Shown piece by piece: positions 11,580 to 22,258 of a stretch of 64,000 bases of DNA. Within the stretch, counting starts at the first letter, position 1; the number at the start of each line of letters is the position of its first letter. A program made the translations under genes and the position numbers. The stretch spans positions 29,928,684-29,992,683 of the forward strand of contig CM064580.1 in assembly GCA_032716605.1 (NCBI GenBank), read 5' to 3'. The DNA comes from Paralithodes platypus. Taxonomy: Eukaryota > Arthropoda > Malacostraca > Decapoda > Lithodidae. Below the pieces are notes generated by a model, which saw only the letters and a list, made by a program, of their open reading frames with translations, was not told the DNA's origin and did no database searches.

Positions 11580-13650
11580 GTACCTAGGCAAACTCGTATC
11601 TGTCTCTTCTCCTAACGTATTTCCTACTAGCTGAAAGTTTGCTCACATTCAACCTATCCCAAAGAAGGATGAATGCTCTCAACCCTTCATCGTCTAATTT
11701 ATCTCTTATCTTGCCTCTTAAAGTATTTGAAACTCATTCTTCATTCAAAATGTCTTAAGCATTGATCTTCCCATAACCTAATCTACTTTCAGATCGCCAG
11801 CATGGTTTGCTTAAGGGCCGTTCTACTGGTGATCTCTTTGCTTATCTTACTAACTCTTGGTCATCTTGCCTTCGGGCCTTCGGTAAGACTTTTTATATTA
11901 CGCTAGACATATCAATAGCCTTCGATAGAGCCTGACACAAATTTCTCATTTCCAAAACTACTATCCTTCGGTTTTTATCCCTCTATCTGTGGCTTTGTCT
12001 CTACTTTCCTTTCTGACCGTTCCATAGCTGCAGGTCTGGCCGTTCATCGCTCACTTCCTCAACCTATCAATTCCGGTGTTCCTCAGGGGTTGGTTCTGTC
12101 TCCAGGTCTCTTTCTAATATTCATTAATCATCTCCTCTACTGTACCTCTAATTCCATCCACCATATGCTAATGACTACCTTACACTATTCAACTAGTTTT
12201 TTCACAACAACCCCATCACTCCAATAGTCACGTGGCAAGACCATAGTATGTCTATGTTCTGATTTATCAAATATTTCTGATTGAGGCAGATACATTTTTT
12301 TTTACTTTCAGTGCCTCCAAGACCCAATTTCTCATTCTATCTTCCTGTTGCAGTATTCAAGAATATCAAATAATCTTCAACAATACACAAATCAACCCTG
12401 CATCTTCTCACAATATTCGTGGTGTATTACCACTCTTGCTAAAACAGCTTCCCAGAAATGAGGCGTGCTCAACCATCTCTGTGGGTTCTTCACCCCTCTA
12501 CAGCTTTTTGCTCTGTATGAGGTCATAGTGCGCCCATTTATCAAGTATTGTTCTCATGTGTGGGGAAGTTCCACTCATATAGCACTTCTCGAAAGAGTAG
12601 TCAAAAGCATTTTGCCTCATCAACTCACTTCTTCTTACTAGTTCCCTACAATCTCTTTCTACATTCTGCAATGTTGCATTTCTTTCACTCTTCTATCACT
12701 ATTACAACAATCAGTGTTCTTCAGGGCTCTCTCAGTGTATACCCCCTCCCTTGTGGTGAGTGCGAGGCACCCGCTTTTCAATACAGTCACACTCCTATTC
12801 TGTCCAACTCTCCAACCCAAGAATTAGCAAATGTTCTCTATCTTTCTTCTATTCAACAAGTGGACTCTCTCCTTCAACCATTATTTCCGTCAACCTATAA
12901 CTTAGACTGCTTTAACCCTGCTCAGGTAATGTTCCAGAAGTGTAACAAAATTAGCAATGTGGCCCCATATGGGGACCGGCACTTTAAACGGCTCTCACCT
13001 GAAAACTGATTGATGGATTTTAAATTTCTTGTTACCAATAGAAACTACAATTAATGCTTAATATTATGTTACGAGCAAATTACATTACTGTAAATATTAA
13101 GTCATACCGGTATATAAAAAAAAAAAAAAAAAAAAAGTGAAAAAAAGGGTCAACAAAAGTGAGGCATATCTCATACATTACATAAGCTGGATTTATTTGG
13201 TTGCAGGGCTGTGGAGGGTATGGCTGAGGGTCTAGGGTGACAACAATGCAGAACTCTGGGGCTAACAAAAAGTTCAATAGGAAGGGGAAATTTGTAGTAC
13301 ACATTTGGGATTATGGACCCCATATGGTGACCGGACAGGTTGGTACAGGAAAGGGGAGGAGAGAGAGCGGCGGCTCACACCCTCTCCCAGTTGTAGGACG
13401 ATGCGGACTGACTGCTCGTCTTCAAAACTTTTTGCCATCGGCCTCCGGCCGTGAAATATTCGCGAAAAACCTGTTTTACGCATGTTTTTTGGCCCATATG
13501 GGGCCAATATGCCTGAGCAGGGTTAAACTTCTTGTGTCCAGGCATTTTGACCCCAACGTCTCTTGAAGTTGGCTCTGTCTCTCCTTTTGCTTTGAGGGAG
13601 ACACTCGTTACAGGCTGCCTGCCTATTGTCTCCTTCGTACACATATAAAA
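11580..13650 (+). mobile_element. Broken LINE (family B), RT to 3' end, split by a MITE
   Basis: On the plus strand the segment runs through the reverse-transcriptase fingers (a TTCAACCTATCCCAAAGAAG block near 11,650), a DRQHG block near 11,800, the FDRA region near 11,920, the region of motif B near 12,080, and the thumb/C-terminal region to 12,915. It then continues after a 607-bp insertion at 13,527 through the GTGTCCAGGCATTTTGACC block into the 3' untranslated end and an A-rich tail near 13,645. The catalytic YADD box seen in the copies at 16.5 and 20.8 kb is not preserved. Frameshifts and stops are frequent, so the copy is dead. It is 5' truncated. Confidence 0.85.
12916..13522. mobile_element. 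607-bp piggyBac-like MITE inserted at TTAA
   Basis: The insertion has perfect inverted ends of 11 bases, CCCTGCTCAGG at 12,916 and CCTGAGCAGGG ending at 13,522, and is flanked by TTAA at 12,912-12,915 and 13,523-13,526. The host LINE reads continuously when the insert and one TTAA are ignored, which defines both ends to the base. TTAA targeting with CCC-starting ends is the hallmark of the piggyBac superfamily. Inside, subterminal CCCCATATGGGG-type motifs occur near 12,962, 13,318 and 13,492. No transposase frame is present, so it would depend on an autonomous element elsewhere. An A-run lies at 13,117-13,136. Confidence 0.92.
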
Positions 13651-14318
13651 AAGAAAACAAGAACAAATAAACTTTACCTTGTTTGTTTTATAAGATATTC
13701 TTTGGATGATATTGACTCTTGATATATTGTTGCCCACAGATGGTTGTGTTCTGCTGCTTTGGGATTTTCCAGGTGAAGTAGACCTAGAGTGGGTATCAAT
13801 GTTATAATATTAGTGATGCTAAATTGCTAATAATTGGTCGGTTATTTGATTGTCTAAAGATACTTGCTAGAGCTCCAAGGAATTTAATACAAATGGAAAA
13901 ATATCTTGGTTATAAAACAATCAGAAATAAAGGAGAGTAAATCCAAGGTAAAACATGAATATGTTTCACAATATCTTACCTCCAGCATTATTCTCTCAAT
14001 TATTTCTTGGACAAAATAATAAGATATATATAAATATACAAGAACATCACAGTTCTATACTTACCCATATTAACAATATATAATCATATTTATTAGATAT
14101 ATATTCAATATTCATATTTGAAAATTGGTGTGAGCAAAACTATAGTGCTGAAAATATGTATTTGTTTTATAAACTCTGTCTTTAATTTGGTGCCAACATG
14201 CTCTTGTGTGAGAATTGAATGTGCATTATATATTAAATGTGATTATTGTGTCACAAAACTTTTATGACATGATTATTATACTGTATACATAAATTCAAGC
14301 AGTGATTAGTTTTATAGG
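13651..14318. other. AT-rich stretch without recognised genes
   Basis: No coding frame beyond chance length, no RNA gene and no repeat shared with the rest of the window was recognised. Confidence 0.5.
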
Positions 14319-14400
14319 GAGACCTGTGGCACAATGGTAGCACATTCGACTCACAAAAAAAATAGGATCCAGTGTTCGATTCCTGGACAATACGAGAAGA
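14319..14400 (+). mobile_element. tRNA-derived SINE head (degenerate tRNA-like sequence)
   Basis: A box-A-like TGGCACAATGG lies at about 14,327 and a box-B-like GTTCGATTCC at about 14,373, with spacing close to that of a tRNA gene. This is the polymerase III promoter layout of tRNA-derived SINEs. The cloverleaf is not convincing as a functional tRNA (A-run in the anticodon/variable region). The tail was not delimited. Confidence 0.55.
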
Positions 14401-15055
14401 ATTGAATTGGCAGTCTTCTTTCAACCTATGTCACTTTTCACCTCGCATTAACCCTTTCAGAACCAATGCCTTTCTTTTATCTATATTCTATATTCTATAT
14501 TATCTATATTAGACGGATTTACTTAGATGGATTATAAACTAGTACGAGTTTTGGTCTGTAACTTGACATAAACGTCACATTTGTTTCTGGTATATAAGTG
14601 GCAGAAAATGTACCCATTTCCATTGAATATCAGCTTATAAAATGCCTCTTTCTTGGACACACACCCTCTCACAACCGATGCTTGTAACAGACTGAGGTTA
14701 GTATGGGAGGGAAGGTTAGAAGCTTATGGAAGCATCTGGCAACAAGCATAGTGGCTCGGTACTACCAAGTCAGCCAGTAATACCAAAACGTATGGGTACT
14801 TCGCTCACACTAAACATGTTTATTACATAGGACGTATCCATACGTCAGCTGTAGTGATTGTGTTAAGGACACATAATTATGTTCTATATAAAGAACCACC
14901 CCTCCCCCCAAAAAAGGCACTTGGATAAATTGACCATAACCATATTGCGAGAAAATGGCATCCATTTCCATGATGATATCTTAATTTGAGTTGGACTTGA
15001 ATTGTTAGTGAGATATTCCGCTATTGAGTGTATCAGAAGCATCAATCTATTTGAG
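14401..15055. other. AT-rich stretch without recognised genes
   Basis: Nothing that can be supported as a gene or RNA. Scattered short words are shared with dispersed repeats, but no full copy is present. Confidence 0.45.
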
Positions 15056-15125
15056 ATTATAAGACGTTCGCCCCATTAATTCAGCGATTATAAGATCTTC
15101 CGCCTCATATAGTTATTAGATTTAA
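15056..15125 (-). repeat. Fragment of dispersed repeat family D
   Basis: ATAAGACGTTCGCCCCATTA and a following AGCGATTATAAGATCTT block match the region at 2460-2530 in the same orientation. Only about 70 bases remain. The stretch from here to 15,570 holds no recognisable gene. Confidence 0.6.
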
Positions 15126-15589
15126 TGTCCGTTAAACATTTGAGTAATCGGTACAAATATTTACTAGATTTTGATATATCACAGCATTAGTTTTTATCGA
15201 AAAGTTATTGAGATATTAAAATAGAATGGTCAGTCAGTAAAATGCATCATTGTGTATTTAGTTGTGCTGCAAAGTTCAGTTATGTTTTTCAGAAGTGCCA
15301 GTGGAAAGTGCTGAGTAATTGTTATTGTTATTTTCGCAAAGTCACTCCATTCACAAAATATGGACAGAAAAAGGAAAAGTTGGCTACACATACAGTATTC
15401 CGAGATACATTATGCTTACTCTTGGAGATGATTGGGTGATTAGGGTGATGTAGCCGACAGTCTGTTAGTGGCAGGCATATTTATCAACTGACACATTCAG
15501 TTACCAAATAAACGGGCACGTTAATATTCAGATGTATATTTACAATAGTTGAATAGAGATACGCAAACTAATATATATATATATATTTT

Positions 15590-17160
15590 TTTTTCTATGT
15601 GAATGAGGGAGACAAAAGGCATAACTGCCTGCAGCGAGTGCCTCCCCCAGATTTCAAAGAGTAACAGGGCCAAAATCAAGGGACGTTCGAGCTATAATGC
15701 CTGGACACACGGAGTATGAAGCAATTTAAGTCATAGGAAGAGGGAAAGACTGATTCTGGGAGAGAGTTCCAGAGCTCAGCAATTGAATAGAAGAAAGTCT
15801 GAGAATACCGTTTCACTCTTGGGTTGGAGAGTTGCACAGAGTAGGGGTGGGATTGTGTTGCAAGGCGTATACACTGGGAAAGCTCTGAGGAACACTGATT
15901 AATATAGTAGCGATAGGATAGAATAGCGAGAGAGATGCAACATTGCGGCGAAGAGAGAGAGATTGAAGAGAGTTGGTGAGTGGACGGGAGTTAATGATAC
16001 GAAAGGCTTTCCTTTCTACCTTATCTAGGAGTGCGGTGTGAGAGGATCCTCCCCACACATGTGAACAATACTCAATACAAGGACGCACTGTGCCCCTGTA
16101 CAGAGCAAGAAGCTGCGCAGGGGTAAAGAACCCCTTGAGGCGGTTGAGCACACCCAGCTTCTGGGAGGCTGCCTTAGCGAGACTGGTAATATGGTCTTTC
16201 CAAGTGAAAGCAGAAGAAAAAGACACCGAGAACATTGAGAGAAGATGAAGGGTTGATGTTTGTATTGTTGAAGAATAGGGGATAGTCCTCTGGAGGTTCC
16301 GGACGGGTAGTAAGATGGATAAATTGAGTTTTGGAAGCATTAAAAGCAACAAGGTTTTCTCTACCCCAATTGTAAATAGTAGCTAGATCAGATGATAAGC
16401 ATTTTATGGCTTCATTACGTTTACTTTTGAGGGACTGCTGGCTGGGGCGTTCTGGTAAACTAATTGAGTGGTGTAAAGTAGAGTCGTCTGCATATGAATG
16501 GATGGGACTGGATGTACAGTTGAGAAGATCATTTATGAAAATTAGAAAGAGAATAGGAGATAGGACACAGCCCTGAGGACCACCGGAGTTGATAGGATGA
16601 GGAAATGAGCGATGGCTGTCCACAACCGCAGCTATGGAACAGCCGGAAAGGAAATTAGAGACAAAGGCACAGATGGAGGGACAGAAACCAAAGGAGGGCA
16701 GTTTGGAAATTAAAGATTTGTGCCAGACTCTATCGAAGGCCTTCGATATGTCTAGTGCAACAGAAAAAGTCTCACCGAAGTCCCGAAAGTTGGATGATCA
16801 AGAGTTAGTAAGATATGAAAGAATATTACCAGTAGAGCGACCCTTAAGGAAGCCATACTGGCGATCTGAGAGCAGATTATGAGAAGAGAAATGCTTAAGA
16901 AATTTAGAAGCAAGAATAGTTTCAAAAACTTTAGAGATACAAGAGATGAGAGCAATTGGACGATAGTTGGAGGGTTGAGAGCGGTCACCCTTCTTTGGGA
17001 CAGGTTGAATGAGAGCAAACTTCCAGCAAGAAGGAAAGATGTTAGAGGAGAGACAGAGACGAAAGAGTTTGCCTAGGCAGGGGGTCAGCACGGAAGCACA
17101 GTTTTTAAGAACAACAGGAGGAACACCGTCCGGACCGTACGCCTTCTTAGTATTAATCCC
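15590..17160 (-). mobile_element. 5'-truncated LINE (family B) with reverse transcriptase
   Basis: Minus-strand non-LTR retrotransposon ORF2 fragment of the Jockey/I type. The fingers start near 17,150 with GPDGVPP, followed by PVPKKGDRSQPSNYRP (about 16,980) and SDRQYGF (about 16,860). Motif B (GGPQGCVLSP) is at about 16,575, the catalytic YADD box at about 16,490, and the thumb/C-terminal part (IEYCSHVWGG) near 16,050. The 3' untranslated end is followed by a poly(A) tail, seen as T at 15,588-15,596, next to a TA microsatellite. Frameshifts separate the fingers, palm and thumb, so there is no intact protein. The 5' end stops at a TATATA run at 17,161, next to the Penelope-like element. Confidence 0.92.
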
Positions 17161-17437
17161 ATATATATATATATATATATCGGAGAGAGGAGTGTTCCTT
17201 GGGAACCGAATCTTCAGCAGGAATAGAAGAACAAAGTACGCTACGAGCAGTTCCATACTTTATTATCAAACGTTTCGACATCACACTGGTGTCATCTTCA
17301 GTGGTCTACAAATCAAAAGATAATATTACAAATATGAAAGCTTAAAAGCTTATTGAAAATAATTAGAACATAACAAAAACAAAAACAAAATATATATATG
17401 GGGCAGAATGATAGGGTTAATACAAAGGAGGGGTAAT

Positions 17438-17977
17438 TTAAACAAAGTTAAGCGGGTGCGATGATACAGTAGAGTTAAGGGAGGGTTTTAATTTTGAAAT
17501 ATAGAGGGATTCTAAAACTCTAATATCAACACGTTGACAGGAATCCAAAATATCAAAATGATCCTGTTTCACACCAAAACCACAAGATATAGCGTGTTCC
17601 CGTACAGCTGAGTAAGAAGGCGACTTGAAAGGCAGACCTGTTCTACTAGACTGACCTATGTGCTCGTCAATTCGTGTTTTGAAAGCTCGGTATGAGCTTC
17701 CAATATACCCTGCCTGGCAGCTAGGGCAAGCGAACTTGTAAATAATTGACGAACGAAGGTCAGTGGGTAGTCGATCTTTAAACTTAAAAAATGAACCAAT
17801 TTTAAATGTATTCTTATGAATGAAGCTGAAAGTAATTTGCGGGTAAAATTTGAGCAAATATCTTCTTAAATTATTTTCTATTTTACTCGAGACTTCGCCT
17901 AGGTAAGGAATGACTAAAAATATCTCCTCCTTTCTAACTGTCGGAATACTATGTTTTGGTTGGTAAATTCTACACAA
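17438..17977 (-). pseudogene. PLE GIY-YIG endonuclease domain, C-terminal fragment
   Basis: The 179-residue frame encodes the endonuclease that in Penelope-like elements nicks DNA for target-primed reverse transcription. Residues about 75-150 contain the CPSCQAGYIGSS core (zinc-binding cysteine pair plus the GIY-YIG part), followed by a basic FKTRIDEH helix with its conserved Arg and Glu/His, and a C-terminal LESLYISKLKPSLN block. A stop and a frame change separate it from the reverse-transcriptase remnant just upstream at 17,986-18,250. The frame itself is open, but the element lacks most of the polymerase. Confidence 0.85.
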
Positions 17978-18266
17978 ATAATTATTTACAATTTTATAAA
18001 AGATGTTGGTGCTATAACCATTCTTAACAAAAAGTCTTTTAGAAACATAATTTCCTTATGAAATAATTGGTAACTGGATGTGAGTGAGTAGGCTCTGTGA
18101 AGCAGTGTCTTTATCGCATTAATCTTGAATTTATTTTGACAATAGCTAAAAAAACTCGTCCCTAGTCCCGAAAACGTACCTTTACGGAAAATTGAGAAGC
18201 AAAGTTTACCATTGATTTTCGTGATAAGTATATCTAAAAAAGCAAGTTTATTTTCGGATTCGGTTA

Positions 18267-18267
<1 letters not shown>

Positions 18268-18303
<36 letters not shown>

Positions 18304-18322
18304 TGTATATATATACAGTATA
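18268..18322. repeat. (TA)n microsatellite
   Basis: Pure TA dinucleotides with one ACTGTATA interruption, at the truncated end of the Penelope-like reverse-transcriptase frame. Confidence 0.95.
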
Positions 18323-18489
18323 TAGTGTAACAATATTGAAAAGTGCCAATAGCAGACAGCTAAAGACAGAAGCAAGATAAATGTTTCGAAGGATTAAAGC
18401 TCACACCACTTGGGTCGTACACTAGTGTTGGAATATTCAATCTGTCGATGAAGCTATTTTCTGCCAAATGAGAACACCACGTGACCAAA

Positions 18490-18665
18490 TTCAAATTGGG
18501 AGAGATGTATCCAGACCAGGATTTGAACCCACTCACTTCCGGTATATGTGGGAGAGTTCGGCACCGTGACCAGCAAGTGGTCGAGTGGTTACGGTGCCCA
18601 ACTCTCTCAGATATACCTTGGGTGAATTGGGTTCGAATCCTGGTCAGGATACCTCTCTCCCAACC
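18490..18665. mobile_element. Head-to-head pair of tRNA-derived SINE segments
   Basis: The plus-strand segment 18,576-18,665 carries box A (TGGTCGAGTGG) and box B (GGGTTCGAATCC) resembling a tRNA-Ser/Leu-like gene. The minus-strand segment 18,574-18,490 is about 80% identical to it, including GGGTTCAAATCC and the following TCTCTCCCAA. The two copies therefore form an imperfect inverted repeat with arms of roughly 85 bases and almost no spacer. Neither looks like a functional tRNA gene. Confidence 0.75.
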
Positions 18666-19395
18666 TGTCCGACATTATCATTAGACACATTCAAATTCCT
18701 CGTGTCCTTTACATTTATGACTTACAAAGATTGACCCGAAAAGAGAAATCATTTTTGTTAAAAAACAATATGTGTGTAAAGAGATTAAGCAATAATAAAA
18801 CAAGTATATGTAAACAAATATATGAAAACGGTGTTCGTACAAAATGATTGACGATGTCCACGTTTGTGTTCGCACCTGATCTCGTGCATCTCTTGATGTC
18901 CCGTTTGCATATTCCCGAAGTTAGGTTAGATTAACTTATGATAAGCCACCGTGGTCGACCTGGTAAAATATAATAAGTGCCAGTGTGAGGCTTGTTGAAA
19001 CTTCTGGATGATGCTCCCCTGCTGTCATAATCCCAAGATACTTCTCAATGGTGTGTCATGAAATTGAATGTTCTTAAATATCGTAAGAACTCTGAGTATA
19101 TGTGGAACCAACTTTTCTTATATAAGTGTAATATATGTGTGAAAGTGATACAGTGAGTGAACCTTACTTCCCGTTGTTCTGTACAGGTGCGGGAGCCACC
19201 GGGCTAAGCTTAGATGGAGCCTCATTGATGGCGTGTCTCAGTAAGCTTCCTTGGGTTTTAGGCGGTTGGACTTTATTACATGTAGATGAATCATATGTCG
19301 ACTTGGTTGTCTTCATCTTACCGGCGTTTAACCTGATTTACCAAGTGGAGTCATTGTCATAGTGCTGTATTCTTCAAAATATTATGTCATGTTCA
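18666..19395. other. No gene recognised
   Basis: The stretch contains only short frames. A GC-richer piece at 19,180-19,260 follows a TGTACAG acceptor-like sequence, but no protein family is recognised. Confidence 0.45.
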
Positions 19396-19825
19396 TGGTC
19401 ACAGAACAGGCAGTCTCATTGCTACCATATTACCGAAATGTTCATGGTCACAAGACAGTCTCATTGCTACCATACTACCGTAATGTTCATGGTCACAAGA
19501 CAGTCTCATTGCTACCATACTACCGTAATGTTCATGGTCACAAGACAGTCTCATTGCTACCATACTACCGTAATGTTCATGGTCACAAGACAGTCTCATT
19601 GCTACCATACTACCGTAATGTTCATGGTCACAAGACAGTCTCATTGCTACCATACTACCGTAATGTTCATGGTCACAAGACAGTCTCATTGCTACCATAC
19701 TACCGTAATGTTCATGGTCACAAGACAGTCTCATTGCTACCATACTACCGTAATGTTCATGGTCACAAGACAGTCTCATTGCTACCATACTACCGTAATG
19801 TTCATGGTCACAAGACAGTCTCATT
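19396..19825 (+). repeat. 45-bp satellite, left segment (about 9.5 copies)
   Basis: The unit is 45 bases and contains GCTACCATACTACCGTAATG and CATGGTCACAAGAC. The first unit is diverged; the rest are virtually identical. Because 45 is a multiple of three and no stop occurs, several frames are open on both strands; these are not genes. The array is interrupted at 19,826 by a LINE and resumes at 21,018. Confidence 0.97.
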
Positions 19826-21017
19826 TTTTTTTTTTTTTCTTTTTTTCTATGTGATTGAGGGAGGCAAAAGGCATAACTGCCTATAGCGAGTGCCTCCCCC
19901 ATAGTTGAAAGAGTGACAGGGCCAAAATCAAGGGACGTTCGAGCCAAAATGCCTGGACACACGGAGTTTGAAGCAATTTAAGTCATAGGAAGAGGGAAAG
20001 ACTGATTCTGGGAGAGAGTTCCAGAGCTCAGCTGTTGAGTAGAAGAAAGTTTGAGAGTAACGTTTCACTCTTGGGTTGGAGAGTTGCACAGAGTAGGGGT
20101 GGGATTGAGTTGCAAGACGGGTACCACGTGCCCTACGTAAAGGAGGTGGTATGCACTGGGATAGCTCTGAGGAACACTGATTATTATAGTAGCGATAGAA
20201 TAGCGAGAGAGATGCAACATTGCGGCGGAGAGAGAGAGATTGCAGAGAGTTGGTGAGTGGACGGGAGTTAATGATACGAAAGGCCTTCCTTTCAACTTTG
20301 TCTAGGAGAGCGGTGTGAGAGGAACCTCCCCACACATGTGAACAATACTCAATACAAGGGCGCACTATGCCCCTGTACAGAGCAAGAAGCTGTGCAGGGG
20401 AAAAGAACCCCTAAGGCGGTTGAGCACACCCAGCTTCTGGGAGGCTGCCTTAGCAAGACTGGTAATATGGTCCTTCCAAATGAGAGCAGAAGAAAAAGAG
20501 ACACCAAGAATATTGAGAGAAGATGAATGGTTGATTTTTGTATTGTTGAAGAATAAGGGATAGTCCGCTGGGAGATCCTGACGGGTAGATAGATGGAGAA
20601 ATTGGGTTTTGGAAGCATTAAAGTTAACAAGGTTTTCTCTGCCCCAATTGGAAATAGTATTTAGATCAGAATTTAAGAGTTCTATGGCTTCATTACGTTT
20701 GTCGTTGAGGGATTGCTGGCTGGGGCGTTCTGAAAAACTAATGGAGTAGTGTAAGGTTGAGTCGTCTGCGTATGAATGGATGGGAATTAAGGTACAGTTA
20801 AGGAGATCATTTATAAAAATTAGAAAGAGAATAGGAGATAGGACAGAGCCCTGAGGAACACCGGAGTTTATAGGGTGAGGAAGTGAACAATGGCCGTCCA
20901 CAACCGCGGCTATGGAACGGCCGGAAAGGAAATTAGAGACAAAGGCACAGATGGAGGGATAGAAACCGAAGGAGGGTAGTTTAGAAATTAAAGATTTATG
21001 CCAGACTCTACCAGACT
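19826..21017 (-). mobile_element. LINE (family B) inserted inside the 45-bp satellite
   Basis: The T-run at 19,826-19,852 is the poly(A) tail of a minus-strand LINE. Landmarks include the GTGTCCAGGC block (about 19,950), IEYCSHVWGG region (about 20,345), the catalytic YADD box (about 20,770), motif B GVPQGSVLSP (about 20,850) and the FLSGR block (about 20,915). Compared with the copy at 15.6 kb this one retains one long frame from motif B to the connection region, so it is younger. The 5' end is truncated with a 10-base repetition (CCAGACTCTA twice) at the junction. Only a very short duplication (ATT) can be seen at the ends. Confidence 0.92.
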
Positions 21018-22258
21018 CTATTGCTACCATACTACCGTAATGTTCATGGTCACAAGACAGTCTCATTGCTACCATACTACCGTAATGTTCATGGTCACAA
21101 GACAGTCTCATTGCTACCATACTACCGTAATGTTCATGGTCACAAGACAGTCTCATTGCTACCATACTACCGTAATGTTCATGGTCACAAGACAGTCTCA
21201 TTGCTACCATACTACCGTAATGTTCATGGTCACAAGACAGTCTCATTGCTACCATACTACCGTAATGTTCATGGTCACAAGACAGTCTCATTGCTACCAT
21301 ACTACCGTAATGTTCATGGTCACAAGACAGTCTCATTGCTACCATACTACCGTAATGTTCATGGTCACAAGACAGTCTCATTGCTACCATACTACCGTAA
21401 TGTTCATGGTCACAAGACGGTCTCATTGCTACCATACTACCGTAATGTTCATGGTCACAAGACGGTCTCATTGCTACCATACTACCGTAATGTTCATGGT
21501 CACAAAACGGTCTCATTGCTACCATACTACCGTAATGTTCATGGTCACAAGACGGTCTCATTGCTACCATACTACCGTAATGTTCATGGTCACAAGACAG
21601 TCTCATTGCTACCATACTACCGTAATGTTCATGGTCACAAGACAGTCTCATTGCTACCATACTACCGTAATGTTCATGGTCACAAGACAGTCTCATTGCT
21701 ACCATACTACCGTAATGTTCATGGTCACAAGACAGTCTCATTGCTACCATACTACCGTAATGTTCATGGTCACAAGACAGTCTCATTGCTACCATACTAC
21801 CGTAATGTTCATGGTCACAAGACAGTCTCATTGCTACCATACTACCGTAATGTTCATGGTCACAAGACAGTCTCATTGCTACCATACTACCGTAATGTTC
21901 ATGGTCACAAGACAGTCTCATTGCTACCATACTACCGTAATGTTCATGGTCACAAGACAGTCTCATTGCTACCATACTACCGTAATGTTCATGGTCACAA
22001 GACAGTCTCATTGCTACCATACTACCGTAATGTTCATGGTCACAAGACAGTCTCATTGCTACCATACTACCGTAATGTTCATGGTCACAAGACAGTCTCA
22101 TTGCTACCATACTACCGTAATGTTCATGGTCATAAGACAGTCTCATTGCTACCATACTACCGTAATGTTCATGGTCACAAGACAGTCTCATTGCTACCGT
22201 AATGTTCATGGTCACAGGACCGGCAGTCCCATTGCTACCATACTACCATAATGTTCAC
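21018..22258 (+). repeat. 45-bp satellite, right segment (about 27 copies)
   Basis: Continues the array at 19,396 with the same 45-base unit. Four consecutive units near 21,418-21,556 share a GACGG (one AACGG) variant where the others have GACAG. The last two units near 22,190-22,250 are truncated and diverged, marking the array edge. A 616-residue minus-strand frame runs from the satellite into the LINE and is a fusion artefact of the insertion. Confidence 0.97.

Larger units (their letters stand above)
17161..18375 (-). mobile_element. Penelope-like element (PLE), 5'-truncated
   Basis: On the minus strand the segment encodes the C-terminal part of a PLE reverse transcriptase (17,986-18,250, containing LAFLDILIT and FSIFRKGTFSGLGTSFFSY) followed by a GIY-YIG endonuclease frame. 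Its 3' region (17,210-17,330) contains the AACGTTTCGACATCACACTG type of motif typical of PLE termini. It is cut by (TA)n at 18,268-18,322. A further CCTTCGAAACATTTATC-like end (minus strand) near 18,385 may come from another PLE terminus. Confidence 0.85.

Noticed and set aside
18576..18665. Functional tRNA-Ser or tRNA-Leu gene
   Set aside because: Box A and box B are present but acceptor and anticodon stems do not pair and an inverted copy lies alongside; a SINE is more likely.
19135..19362. 75-residue frame after a TGTACAG acceptor-like site
   Set aside because: No recognised family, no partner exon and an ordinary composition.
20365..22215. 616-residue minus-strand frame with MRLSCDHEHYGSMVA repeats
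   Set aside because: It is the 45-bp satellite read in frame with an inserted LINE reverse transcriptase; the satellite unit is a multiple of three without stops.
20998..22251. 417- and 393-residue plus-strand repeat proteins
   Set aside because: Same satellite in other frames; no unique sequence or start context.
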